A program made the translations under genes and the position numbers. Positions 15,945 to 24,411 of a stretch of 46,211 bases of DNA are shown here, one piece after another (the first letter of the stretch is position 1; every line of letters begins with the position of its first letter). The notes below the pieces were generated by a model. That model was not told where the DNA came from and made no database searches. It saw only the letters and a list, made by a program, of their open reading frames with translations. Source of the stretch: an uncultured Desulfobacteraceae bacterium (GTDB lineage: Bacteria > Desulfobacterota > Desulfobacteria > Desulfobacterales > Desulfobacteraceae); assembly GCA_913041495.1 (NCBI GenBank), contig CAJWHT010000020.1, forward strand, positions 1 to 46,211, written 5' to 3'.

Positions 15945-16170
15945 CGTCAGGGTTGCAGAATGCGCAGCCTCAGCCTGGATTAAAAAAAAGCTATGCGGTA
16001 TTTCAATGGTTGGAATTGGAAGTGACGATTATATGCTATGAAACGAAATCTTCGACAGGGACCTCCATCGAAACATTATCCTGAATGTTATCATGTTGAG
16101 TTCACCGGCACCACCAACAGCTTTTTTTGGTAAGCGGATACATACCGTTCGCAACGTCCGGTGGAACGCC

Positions 16171-16473
16171 TTATACCCGTCGTTGCTTTAACTGCTCTGT
16201 TGTTCTATTGGGATTTTTTCTGCAATCCAAAACCGCATGACTTTTGATCATATTGCCTCTGAAGGTGTAGTACACCGCAAAAGGAAAAGTCCTTGATAAT
16301 AAACGAAAGTATCCATCCACTTGAATATGCCCGCCAGCGTAAAGCATTAGTGAGTCTATGTCTGAGAACAGGCTATCAAGAAAATATGTTCCCAACCCAG
16401 AGCTTTGCCGTTCATAGAATTAAGCGCCTTCTCGTAAATCAGCTTGAGCTTCATCAAGGATCTGTATTTTCAT
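16171..16473 (-). pseudogene. RelE/ParE-type toxin interrupted by a nonsense codon
   Basis: From ATG at 16473 the frame reads MKIQILDEAQADLREGA, then TAA (16420-16422). It continues FYERQSSGLGTYFLDSL and ends LDCRKNPNRTTEQLKQRRV. Apart from the stop it has full ParE/RelE length (100 codons) and family features: GLGTYF, TFPFAVYYTFRGN with the basic beta strand, and VLDCRKNP. Its start overlaps the antitoxin stop (ATGA), the usual coupling in these operons. The toxin should be dead unless the stop is read through. Confidence 0.75.
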
Positions 16474-16688
16474 TTGAACTCTGATCTTAATTCAGATTTC
16501 ACAGATTCAAAATCCTTAAAATGAGCGTCACCTTCTTTTATGCGTTCGGCTCGTGCAGACAAAACTTCTTTATGCCACTCTGGGGCCGGAATATCATCCG
16601 AATTGCGAAGAAGATCGTCCCAAATCTGATTTATCACAACAAGTTTCTCGGTGGTGGTCATCTTATCTAATGGTAATTTTTTTTGCAT
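16470..16688 (-). CDS. Addiction-module antitoxin (TIGR02574-like)
   Basis: Starting at ATG 16688, four bases after AGAGGG, the protein has 72 residues and the family pattern: TTTEKLVVINQIWDDLLR, then PAPEWHKEVLSARAERI and FESVKSELRSEFK. The frame is open to an ATG at 16769, giving 99 residues, but that part has no family features. It precedes and overlaps the broken toxin gene. With the toxin inactivated, the pair is a relic or an immunity remnant. It lies just downstream of glpB on the same strand. Confidence 0.75.
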   Translation of the reverse strand: MQKKLPLDKMTTTEKLVVINQIWDDLLRNSDDIPAPEWHKEVLSARAERIKEGDAHFKDFESVKSELRSEFK

Positions 16689-16845
16689 TACACCCTCTCT
16701 TTCTTGGACCAAATTCATCGTACATTTTTTTTGAAGGATAGGCAATGTTAAGGATATCCTCAAGGGCATAACGTTTCATAATCGCCGGCTTGCCTGTGTA
16801 TGTTTTATTTGTTGAATATTTAACTCATACAGCAAATGAAAGAAG

Positions 16846-18144
16846 CTAAAGCGTTTCAGCCAGATGTGCCACAGCTTTATAGGCACTGACAATGGATATC
16901 CCGGCACCGGATTTTTCCCGCTTCCAGTCCTGATGGGCCAGTACGGAGCCTGCGGCGTAAAGACCTTCGGCAAAAGGCTTTTTATCACGGCCAAGGGGCC
17001 TGAAGACGACATCGGTTTCCAGACCGGCACGGTTCACGGCATGGCCTTTTTTATTGAAAAAATCCCTGTCAAACCACTGGGATCTGTGTCCGGTCTGTAC
17101 CACGGGCAGGTCAAAAAGCATCTCCCTGATGGCACCGGTATCGTTAACACCCAGGCCCTTGCCCAGGAAGCGGCCGGTGGCCAGGATCATCCGCTCTGCA
17201 TTTACTTCAAAATTTTGAAAGCCTTCCGTGACCTCAAAACAAAATCCGCCGTTCTTTCCGGTTTGAATGTCTTTCACTGACACGGGAAAGTGACGAACGG
17301 AAGTGTTCCCAAGATGGCCGATATAGGCTTCCTTGGTCCGCAGGCCGGTGACGGACGGCGCCAGGGTGGGGATTTCAAAAACGGTGGTGCCCAATGCTTT
17401 TTCCATTTTTGTCCGCAGTTCCTCAAACCGGTAAATGCCGAGGATGGCGGGCAGGCCGATGGCGTCGTAGCCGGCCACATGGGGGCGAAGCACTTTGATG
17501 AAGCGTTTGAGGACGTCCGGGGCTTCCAGGTCCCAGGTGAGGCGTTCGCACATGAGGTCACCGGATTTTTCACGGCCCGGGAACTCCACGGTGATGCTGC
17601 CCATGCAGGGATGGGCGGCCTTGAGGTTCTGGGCCATCTGCCGGGCGCCGAAGCCCTTGAGACCCCGGATATCCACGATGAGGATACGTTTCTTTTCTGC
17701 CAGGGCCCGGGTGCCGGCATACATGGCGGACGGGACGCACCAGGAGGATTTCAGGGTGCCGGCAGGGGTGACAATCTTTTGATTGCTTTGGGGGGTGCAG
17801 TGGTATCGGATGCCGGCGGCGTTCATGAAGGCGGTGAATTCTTCAAAGCCCTGGACGATCTCATCCCGGGAAACCTTGGCGTAGGGGTGACAGGGCTGTT
17901 CTGCCGTCAGGACGTCGATGCCTTCAAAGGGATTGTCAAAGGAGCGCAGGGTCTCACCGGGGATGGTGGAAAAAAGGTCGAGGCAGCCGGAGGAAAAGCT
18001 GATTTCCGAGGGTTTGCCCACCTGGACCACGGAAAGGCCGCGGTTGGCGGCAAAGATGGCGGCGGCCATGCCGGCCATGCCGGAGCCGATGACGGCCACC
18101 TGGCAGTTGAGTGTGTTTCCGGTCTGGGTGACGGCAGCGTTCAT
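16846..18144 (-). CDS. glpB: Anaerobic glycerol-3-phosphate dehydrogenase subunit B
   Basis: From ATG at 18144 the protein has 432 residues. This start shares one base with the glpA stop (TGATG) and has a strong GGAGGA site, so I prefer it over the longer frame. The N-terminus has the FAD dinucleotide fold (CQVAVIGSGMAGMAAAIFAA), then SFSSGCLDLFS, as in GlpB. In E. coli GlpA and GlpB form the catalytic dimer, with GlpC anchoring it and passing electrons to menaquinone. No glpC follows here; the next genes downstream are a toxin-antitoxin relic, so GlpC or another electron acceptor must be encoded elsewhere. Confidence 0.88.
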   Translation of the reverse strand: MNAAVTQTGNTLNCQVAVIGSGMAGMAAAIFAANRGLSVVQVGKPSEISFSSGCLDLFSTIPGETLRSFDNPFEGIDVLTAEQPCHPYAKVSRDEIVQGFEEFTAFMNAAGIRYHCTPQSNQKIVTPAGTLKSSWCVPSAMYAGTRALAEKKRILIVDIRGLKGFGARQMAQNLKAAHPCMGSITVEFPGREKSGDLMCERLTWDLEAPDVLKRFIKVLRPHVAGYDAIGLPAILGIYRFEELRTKMEKALGTTVFEIPTLAPSVTGLRTKEAYIGHLGNTSVRHFPVSVKDIQTGKNGGFCFEVTEGFQNFEVNAERMILATGRFLGKGLGVNDTGAIREMLFDLPVVQTGHRSQWFDRDFFNKKGHAVNRAGLETDVVFRPLGRDKKPFAEGLYAAGSVLAHQDWKREKSGAGISIVSAYKAVAHLAETL

Positions 18145-19697
18145 CAATCTTCCTCCATTCCAAAAAGGGCGCACAGGAAACTTTCCTGGAGTTCCACCCG
18201 CATGAGTTCGCGGTCCCGGACCAGGGGCCTAAAGCCTTTCCACCGCCCGTTGACAAAATCCCGGACCTGATCCATGCCCTGGTCGTCGATGAGTTCTCCC
18301 TTGCGGTAAAGGTAGGCGGCCAGGCGGAAGGAGCAGAAGGTGCCCTGGCATGGGCCTTTGCCGATGCGGCTGCGTCGGCCGATCTCTTCTAAGGTAGGCT
18401 GCGCCCCTTCATCTTTTAATGACCGGACGATCTCGTCTACCATATATTCGGAGACCATCTCACACTCGCAGATCAGGGTGTCCCGGCGTTCGGGATTTGA
18501 CATCCATACCCGGGGGGATTTGCCCGGTTCGGTCCATTCCCCTTTGGCACTGGCCGGCAGGTGTTCTTTATCCGTGAGGCAGGGCTTGGTATTTCCCATC
18601 CGCTTTGCCACGATGTCGGCAGCCTTTTGGGCCATCAGACGGAAGGTTGTCAGCTTGCCGCCGGTGATGGTGACAAGGTTTTCAATATTATCTTCCGAAT
18701 GGGTCTTTAACGTGTAGTTCCGGCTGATGCTCCGGCCGCCGGAACCCGAGGTGCCAGCCAGATCCCGTACTAGGGGCCGAACACCGGCGTAAGCACGGAT
18801 GTATCGGGCGCGGGCCAATTCCGGCACCATATCCGCTCCTTCCCGGATGATGGCGTCCACTTCAGCCGTGGTGGGGCGGATGTCGTCCAGGTTGTCGATT
18901 TCCAGAGAGGTGGTGCCGATGATGGAGACCGTGCCCCCAGGGACCAGAATGTCAGCATCGGAGGCCGGCCGCAGACGGTTGATCACCCGTTCGTTTATCC
19001 GGGTCTGGGTGATGAGCAGCGACCCTTTGGAGTAGCTCATGGAGATGTTGGCACCGGCCATGGTTGCCACGGAATTGGCCCAGGCCCCTGTGGCATTCAC
19101 AAACTGGCCGGCGGAAATGGTGAAGGGTTTCCCGGTTCGCCGGTGTTCCACCCGGGCGGCCAGGATTTTCCCGTTGTCCGTATCAAACCCTGTGAGTCTG
19201 ACATTTCTTAATACGGTGGCACCGTTGGCCATGGCGTCGGCCGCGTTGTCCAGCGAGAGCATAAAGGGATCAATCACGGCATCCTGAACGGCAAAGGCCG
19301 CTTTCAGGTCTTTGGCCAGGCAGGGCTCTATCTGCCGGGCGGCTTCCGGGGTCAGGTCCGCCACTGGGATACCGAATTTACGGCAGAGTTCGGGGAACCT
19401 TGCCACATAATCGTCATCATCCTTTTCAACGGCCACGAACAGGCCGCCGGTATCTTCGATGCAGTGGGGGGCAAGGCGCTTGAGTAACTGGTTTTCCCGG
19501 TGGCATTCAGCCGCGGCCTCCCCGTCTTTGAAGACATATCTGGCACCGGAGTGCAGCAGCCCGTGGTTGGCACCGGAAGCACCTGAGTTGATATCCTTTT
19601 GATCGATAAGGATACAATCGATCCCACGGAGGGCCAGATCCCTGGCCACCCCGGTACCGGTTGCCCCCCCGCCTATGACTAACACCTGTGTCTCCAC
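18144..19697 (-). CDS. glpA: Anaerobic glycerol-3-phosphate dehydrogenase subunit A
   Basis: At 517 residues, the start is a GTG at 19697 followed by ETQVLVIGGGATGTGVARDL, the FAD-binding fold. The middle is the DAO domain (GASGANHGLLHSGARYVF, YAGVRPLVRDLAGTSG, ITGGKLTTFRLMAQKAAD). The C-terminus carries a BFD-type [2Fe-2S] domain with cysteines in LICECEMV and GKGPCQGTFC. It oxidises sn-glycerol 3-phosphate to dihydroxyacetone phosphate. It is transcribed away from the ABC transporter genes across a 400-base control region. Length and domains are normal for GlpA. Confidence 0.92.
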   Translation of the reverse strand: METQVLVIGGGATGTGVARDLALRGIDCILIDQKDINSGASGANHGLLHSGARYVFKDGEAAAECHRENQLLKRLAPHCIEDTGGLFVAVEKDDDDYVARFPELCRKFGIPVADLTPEAARQIEPCLAKDLKAAFAVQDAVIDPFMLSLDNAADAMANGATVLRNVRLTGFDTDNGKILAARVEHRRTGKPFTISAGQFVNATGAWANSVATMAGANISMSYSKGSLLITQTRINERVINRLRPASDADILVPGGTVSIIGTTSLEIDNLDDIRPTTAEVDAIIREGADMVPELARARYIRAYAGVRPLVRDLAGTSGSGGRSISRNYTLKTHSEDNIENLVTITGGKLTTFRLMAQKAADIVAKRMGNTKPCLTDKEHLPASAKGEWTEPGKSPRVWMSNPERRDTLICECEMVSEYMVDEIVRSLKDEGAQPTLEEIGRRSRIGKGPCQGTFCSFRLAAYLYRKGELIDDQGMDQVRDFVNGRWKGFRPLVRDRELMRVELQESFLCALFGMEED

Positions 19698-20110
19698 GCG
19701 GAAACCCCTTTGTTTAAGCTTTATTCCAACCGGAATCTTCCGGATTCACTTCGAAACAAAACGTCCATTTCTGAACTATTGGATGAACGTTTTATTTCGT
19801 TTTTTTATCATACTTCTGCACTAAAAAGAATGTTTGTGTTCTTTTCTAATCTTTTTTTGTATTAATTTCAACTTTTTATTATCTTTTTTTAACTTTTTTT
19901 TCTTGACTTCATAACGGAACTCTAATAACAGATAACATAACTTTAATAGTAGCAATCGCTAAGATTGAAGTACGTATGATGATGGGAAAATCAGTTCGTT
20001 TGTAATTGTTTTTCGTCTTTCAGCGGAATACGTTCCGTTTTTTGCGGAAGCGGTTTCGCCGGATTGCGTCAAACGGACGGGCACAATTGTTTGCAGGAGG
20101 CAATCAAAGA
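19698..20110 (+). other. Divergent control region between glpA and the transporter operon
   Basis: About 410 bases with no gene. The part at 19795-19930 is very AT-rich, with T tracts. A TTGACT at 19903-19908 could be a -35 for the rightward operon, but no good -10 stands at 17 bases. The segment 20030-20060 contains CGGAA-TACG-TTCCG and several TTTCG motifs. A ribosome site (CAGGAGG) lies 10 bases before the ATG at 20111. Confidence 0.5.
19752..19799 (+). promoter_or_regulatory. Inverted repeat, candidate GlpR operator
   Basis: CGAAACAAAACGT (19752-19764) is matched by ACGTTTTATTTCG (19787-19799); 12 of 13 bases pair, with a 22-base spacer. The arms contain TTCG/CGAA boxes like those bound by DeoR/GlpR proteins, and a GlpR-type gene is at 28248. 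It lies about 55 bases before glpA. Confidence 0.45.
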
Positions 20111-21217
20111 ATGGGGCTTACCCTAGAGCGTATTAATAAAGTGGTGGAGGGTGAACATCACCTGGCCGATATCAGCCTTGATCTAAAGGCAGGTTCGCGT
20201 CACGTGATCCTCGGCAGAACCCTCGCCGGAAAAACCTCGTTGCTGAGAATCATGGCAGGATTGGACAGGCCCACGTCCGGCAGACTCCGGGTTGACGGCC
20301 AGGACGTCACCGGCGTTTCGGTCCGCAAAAGATCCGTTGCCATGGTCTATCAGCAGTTTATCAACTACCCTTCCTTTACCGTTTACAACAATATCGCATC
20401 CCCATTGAAAGTCAGTGGCGTGCCTGCGGACGAGATCAAGGAAAGGGTCATGGACACCGCCAGGGTGCTGCATCTGGAACCCATGCTGGACCGTCTGCCG
20501 TCGGAGCTTTCCGGCGGGCAGCAGCAGCGGGTGGCCATTGCCAGAGCCCTGATGAAGGACACCGATCTTCTGCTGCTGGACGAGCCCCTGGTGAACCTGG
20601 ACTATAAGCTTCGAGAAGAGCTTTTGGAAGAACTTCAGGCCATATTTGACCAGCGTAAATCCGTGGTCGTCTACACCACCACCGAGCCTTCCGAAGCCCT
20701 GAAGCTGGGGGGCAATATCGTTGTGATGGACGAAGGAAAGGTACTTCAGACCGGCGAGACCTCCAACGTCTACCGGAACCCTGCCACCGTCAAAACCGCA
20801 GAACTTTTTTCCGACCCGCCCATCAACTTTTTCAACGGGCGTATTGAAGCGGACAAGGTCGTCATCGGCCAGGACCTGAGCTTTTCCACCCAGGCCCCCT
20901 TCAACACCCTTGAAACCGGCAGCTACCAGTTCGGAATCCGTCCCAACCACCTTTTCCTCAATCCCCAGGCGGATGATGATGTGCAGATCCGCTCCAAGGT
21001 GGAGATCTCGGAGATCAACGGTTCGGAAACCTTTATTCATTTCAAGTTTGACGGCTGCCAGACCGTTCTCCACGAGGTGGGGATCGACACCCGGAAAAGC
21101 GGTTCCGATATTACGGCCTACGTCAATCCGAAATATTTTTTTGTATATTCCCAGGACGGAAACCTGCTGGTCTCACCGGACGGACAGGCGTCCCCGGCTG
21201 GCCAAGGGGAGGTTTAA
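20111..21217 (+). CDS. glpS: Glycerol-type ABC transporter ATP-binding protein GlpS
   Basis: From ATG at 20111, after CAGGAGG, the protein has 368 residues. A longer frame from 20006 has no ribosome site and reads through leader DNA. Walker A is GRTLAGKT (about residues 37-44), the signature is LSGGQQQR, and Walker B is DLLLLDEPL. A C-terminal MalK-like TOBE/OB region follows (about 240-360). The order of two ATPases, two permeases, a small DUF2160 protein and a binding protein matches the rhizobial glpSTPQUV glycerol transporter. It would act in the cytoplasm with GlpT on the GlpPQ permease. Confidence 0.85.
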   Translation: MGLTLERINKVVEGEHHLADISLDLKAGSRHVILGRTLAGKTSLLRIMAGLDRPTSGRLRVDGQDVTGVSVRKRSVAMVYQQFINYPSFTVYNNIASPLKVSGVPADEIKERVMDTARVLHLEPMLDRLPSELSGGQQQRVAIARALMKDTDLLLLDEPLVNLDYKLREELLEELQAIFDQRKSVVVYTTTEPSEALKLGGNIVVMDEGKVLQTGETSNVYRNPATVKTAELFSDPPINFFNGRIEADKVVIGQDLSFSTQAPFNTLETGSYQFGIRPNHLFLNPQADDDVQIRSKVEISEINGSETFIHFKFDGCQTVLHEVGIDTRKSGSDITAYVNPKYFFVYSQDGNLLVSPDGQASPAGQGEV

Positions 21218-21227
21218 GGAGAGATAA

Positions 21228-22328
21228 ATGGCTCAAATTTTTTTAGATGAAATTGCCCATTCCTACCTGCCGGAGACCCAAAAAGAAGATGAATACGCCC
21301 TCAAGCGCATTCACAACATCTGGGAAGACGGCGGTGCCTACGCCCTTTTAGGGCCGTCGGGCTGCGGCAAAACCACCCTGCTCAACATTATTTCAGGGCT
21401 GCTGGTCCCAAGCTCCGGCCGGGTACGTTTTGACGACACCGACGTCACCGACCTGCCCCCGGAAAAACGGAACATCGCCCAGGTCTTCCAGTTTCCCGTT
21501 CTCTACGACACCATGACCGTGTTCAACAACCTGGCCTTTCCCCTGCGCAACCGCGGATTCGATAAGGATTATATTGACCGCAGGGTGCGGGAGGTGGCGC
21601 AGATACTCGAACTCGAACCCTTTCTCAACAAGAAGGCGGCAGGGTTAGGCGCCGATGCCAAGCAAAAAATCTCCCTGGGCCGCGGCCTGGTAAGGGAAGA
21701 TGTGGCCGCCATCCTCTTTGACGAGCCGCTGACGGTCATCGACCCCCAGCTCAAGTGGCAGTTGCGCTGCAAGCTCAAAGAGATCCATGAGAAACTGAAA
21801 CTCACCCTCATTTACGTGACCCACGACCAGGTGGAGGCCCTGACCTTTGCCGACAAGATCGTTGTCATGTACGAAGGCTGGATCGTACAGATCGGCACCC
21901 CCCAGGAATTGTTCGAATATCCCAACCACAAGTTCGTGGGGTATTTCATCGGGTCCCCGGGCATGAACTTTATCCCCTGCAGCATGGAAGACGGAAAAGT
22001 AAAAATCGGCAACAGCCTGATCCCTGTGGACGAAACCACCGCGCGCCTGGCCAATGCAGCCGAAGGAAAGCTGGAATTAGGTATCCGGCCGCTCTATCTT
22101 AACATCTCCGACACACCGGTGGACGGGGCATTTGAGGCAAGGGTCAAGGGCGTTGAAGACCAGGGCAGCCACAGGATCGTCACCGTGGACTTTGAGGGGC
22201 ACCCCCTCAAGGCCCGGATCGCTGAAAACGATACCGTGCCCCAAGGCAAGGCCTACCTCACCTTCCCCATAGAATGGATCCGCCTCTTTGCCGACGAACA
22301 TTTAATCAAAGAGAATAAGGAGAACTAG
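21228..22328 (+). CDS. glpT: Glycerol-type ABC transporter ATP-binding protein GlpT
   Basis: This is a 366-residue ABC ATPase of the MalK type. Walker A is GPSGCGKTT, the Q-loop is VFQFPVLYDT, and Walker B is AILFDEPLTVIDPQ, with YVTHDQVEAL holding the switch histidine. The signature normally LSGGQ reads GLGADAKQKISLGRG and is clearly degenerate, whereas GlpS has a canonical signature. A heterodimer with one weak composite ATP site would follow. A C-terminal TOBE domain spans about 240-360. Eleven bases separate it from glpS, with GGAGAGA as ribosome site. This GlpT is an ATPase and is not the E. coli G3P antiporter of the same name. Confidence 0.85.
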   Translation: MAQIFLDEIAHSYLPETQKEDEYALKRIHNIWEDGGAYALLGPSGCGKTTLLNIISGLLVPSSGRVRFDDTDVTDLPPEKRNIAQVFQFPVLYDTMTVFNNLAFPLRNRGFDKDYIDRRVREVAQILELEPFLNKKAAGLGADAKQKISLGRGLVREDVAAILFDEPLTVIDPQLKWQLRCKLKEIHEKLKLTLIYVTHDQVEALTFADKIVVMYEGWIVQIGTPQELFEYPNHKFVGYFIGSPGMNFIPCSMEDGKVKIGNSLIPVDETTARLANAAEGKLELGIRPLYLNISDTPVDGAFEARVKGVEDQGSHRIVTVDFEGHPLKARIAENDTVPQGKAYLTFPIEWIRLFADEHLIKENKEN

Positions 22329-22333
22329 CATCC

Positions 22334-23209
22334 ATGAAAAAATGGCAAGATAATAAAGGATGGCTGTTCATCCTCCCGGTTTTTCTCATCGTTGCCTTCT
22401 CCGCCATCGTGCCCCTGATGACGGTGGTCAACTACTCCATCCAGGATATTTTCGGTCCGGGAGAACGGGTATTTGTGGGAACGGAATGGTTCAGGGAAGT
22501 GCTCACCGACCAACGCCTCCACGAGGCGCTCTGGCGCCAGTTGCTCTTTTCCGGCCTGGTGCTGCTCATTGAAATGCCATTAGGAATCGCCATTGCATTG
22601 CTCATGCCCAGTAAAAAAGGCTTTGGCGCATCAGTCGTCCTGGTGACCCTGGCCCTGCCCCTGCTGATTCCATGGAACGTGATCGGCACCATCTGGATCA
22701 TCTTCACCCGCCCGGATATCGGACTGATGGGGGCGACCATCAACGCCTTAGGGCTGACCTTCGACCATACGGCCTCGGGACTGCATGCCTGGATCACCCT
22801 GATGCTCATGGAAGTCTGGCACTGGACCCCGCTGGTGGCACTGCTGGCCTATGCCGGCCTGCAGTCCATCCCGCCGGCCTATTACCAGGCGGCCAAGATT
22901 GACGGCGCATCCGCCTGGTCCATCTTCCGCTACATCCAGCTTCCCAAGATGAAAGGGGTGCTCACCATCGCCTTGCTGCTCCGGTTCATGGACTCCTTCC
23001 TGATTTACGCGGAACCCTTTGTCCTCACCGGCGGCGGCCCCGGCAACACCACCACCTTTTTGTCCATCTACCTGGTCAAAATCGCTGTGGGACAGTTTGA
23101 TTTAGGGCCTGCAGGTGCCTTTTCCATCATTTACTTTCTCATCGTTCTGCTGTTCTGCTACCTGTTCTACCAGGTACTGCAGAGTGCCGAGGAAGGAGAG
23201 CAATCATGA
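22334..23209 (+). CDS. glpP: Glycerol-type ABC transporter permease GlpP
   Basis: This 291-residue protein has six hydrophobic segments and the permease EAA-type loop (YYQAAKIDGASAWSIFRYIQLPKMKG) that docks on the ATPases. The beginning is KGWLFILPVFLIVAFSAIVP, typical of the MalF-like family. It ends by overlapping the next permease by four bases (ATGA). It would form the membrane channel with GlpQ. Confidence 0.88.
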   Translation: MKKWQDNKGWLFILPVFLIVAFSAIVPLMTVVNYSIQDIFGPGERVFVGTEWFREVLTDQRLHEALWRQLLFSGLVLLIEMPLGIAIALLMPSKKGFGASVVLVTLALPLLIPWNVIGTIWIIFTRPDIGLMGATINALGLTFDHTASGLHAWITLMLMEVWHWTPLVALLAYAGLQSIPPAYYQAAKIDGASAWSIFRYIQLPKMKGVLTIALLLRFMDSFLIYAEPFVLTGGGPGNTTTFLSIYLVKIAVGQFDLGPAGAFSIIYFLIVLLFCYLFYQVLQSAEEGEQS

Positions 23210-24003
23210 AAAAAAGATATATCGTTCTGACAATTTACCTGGTCATCATCATGCTGCCCATCTACTGGATGCTCAACATGTCTCTTCGGACCAATGCGGA
23301 TATCATGGCCAAGCTGGCGTTCTTTCCCACGGACATCACCTTTTCCAATTACATGAAAATCTTTACGGACCCGTCCTGGTACTCAGGTTACATCAACTCC
23401 ATCATTTATGTGGTGCTGAACACGGTGATCTGCCTTGTAACGGCCCTGCCCGCCGCATATGCCTTTTCCCGGTATAACTTCATCGGTGACAAGCATGTCT
23501 TTTTCTGGCTGCTCACCAACAGGATGTCTCCGGCCGCCGTATTCCTGCTGCCCTTCTTCCAGCTTTACTCTACCTTCGGCCTGATTGACACCCATATTGC
23601 CGTGGCCCTGGCCCACTGCCTGTTCAACATCCCGCTGACCGTATGGATACTGGAAGGGTTTATCTCCGGGGTGCCCATAGAAATAGATGAGATGGCCTTC
23701 ATCGACGGATACAAGTTCCCCAGGTTCTTCTTCTTTGTATTCGTCCCCCTGATCCGGTCCGGTATCGGCGTTGCCGCCTTCTTCTGCTTCATGTTCTCAT
23801 GGGTGGAACTGCTCTTTGCCCGGACCCTGACCACCACGGCTGCCAAGCCCATTGCCGCCACCATGACCCGGACGGTATCGGCTTCCGGCCTGGACTGGGG
23901 GCTGCTCGCCGCCGCCGGCATCCTGACCATCGTGCCCGGCGCCCTGGTGATCTATTTTGTCCGTAACTACCTTGCCAAGGGCTTTGCCCTGGGCCGCGTA
24001 TAA
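23206..24003 (+). CDS. glpQ: Glycerol-type ABC transporter permease GlpQ
   Basis: This is a 265-residue MalG-like permease with six membrane segments. A first segment (YIVLTIYLVIIMLPIYWML) and the EAA-type loop (EIDEMAFIDGYKFPRFFFFV) are visible. Its ATG lies inside the stop of glpP, so translation is coupled. A ribosome site (AAGGAGAGC) is embedded in the end of glpP. This GlpQ is a permease and is unrelated to the E. coli phosphodiesterase of the same name. Confidence 0.88.
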   Translation: MKKRYIVLTIYLVIIMLPIYWMLNMSLRTNADIMAKLAFFPTDITFSNYMKIFTDPSWYSGYINSIIYVVLNTVICLVTALPAAYAFSRYNFIGDKHVFFWLLTNRMSPAAVFLLPFFQLYSTFGLIDTHIAVALAHCLFNIPLTVWILEGFISGVPIEIDEMAFIDGYKFPRFFFFVFVPLIRSGIGVAAFFCFMFSWVELLFARTLTTTAAKPIAATMTRTVSASGLDWGLLAAAGILTIVPGALVIYFVRNYLAKGFALGRV

Positions 24004-24023
24004 CTTAGAAGGAGGAAAGTGAA

Positions 24024-24302
24024 ATGAATCTTGAATGGATGGCATGGACAGTTCCTGCTGCCTGCTTTTTTTCCTTCATCGTCCTGATGCTCATCGGGAT
24101 GACCATCTGGGAAATCAAATCCCCTACCGTGAAACGAAAAGGCTTTCTCCCCATCGCCACAACCCGTGGAGACCGCCTTTTTATCGGCCTGCTCAGCACC
24201 GCCTATATCCATCTGGCATGGATCGGGCTCACTGAGCTTGCCATCTGGTTTGCCCTTGGCATATCTCTTGTCTGGATCTTTGTGGTGATGCGCTGGGGCT
24301 AG
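24024..24302 (+). CDS. glpU: Small membrane protein of the glycerol transporter (DUF2160, GlpU)
   Basis: This 92-residue protein has two or three hydrophobic segments (about 8-30, 52-70 and 72-90). Between them lies the motif TIWEIKSPTVKRKGFLPIATTRGDRLFIGLL, written here only as landmarks WEIKSP, RKGFLP and TTRGDRLF, typical of DUF2160. It always travels with this transporter type; its function is not established. It has a strong AGAAGGAGG ribosome site 20 bases after glpQ. Confidence 0.85.
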   Translation: MNLEWMAWTVPAACFFSFIVLMLIGMTIWEIKSPTVKRKGFLPIATTRGDRLFIGLLSTAYIHLAWIGLTELAIWFALGISLVWIFVVMRWG

Positions 24303-24317
24303 CTATTTGTTGTTTTG

Positions 24318-24363
24318 CCCGGAAGAAGGTTTTTCACTCAGGGCCTTCAAATCTTCTTCCGGG
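24318..24363 (+). other. Stem-loop before the glycerol-binding protein gene
   Basis: CCCGGAAGAAG (24318-24328) and CTTCTTCCGGG (24353-24363) form a perfect 11-bp stem around a 24-base loop. The TTGCTCTTCTTATC that follows is not a clean T tract. It may partly terminate, or protect the 5' end of the glpV message; a similar hairpin flanks the TRAP binding-protein gene. Confidence 0.55.
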
Positions 24364-24411
24364 TTGCTCTTCTTATCAAACCGCACAAGAAGGCCTTAGG
24401 GAGGATCGTAG

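Noticed and set aside
16420-16422. Recoded stop in the toxin (selenocysteine)
   Set aside because: The organism has selB, but the codon is TAA, not TGA, and no SECIS-like hairpin was noted.
16293-16741. Plus-strand frames antisense to the toxin-antitoxin pair
   Set aside because: They overlap genes with clear homology and coupled starts on the minus strand, and have no recognisable features.
20006-20110. N-terminal extension of GlpS from 20006
   Set aside because: No ribosome site, basic low-complexity translation, and an excellent site stands before the ATG at 20111.
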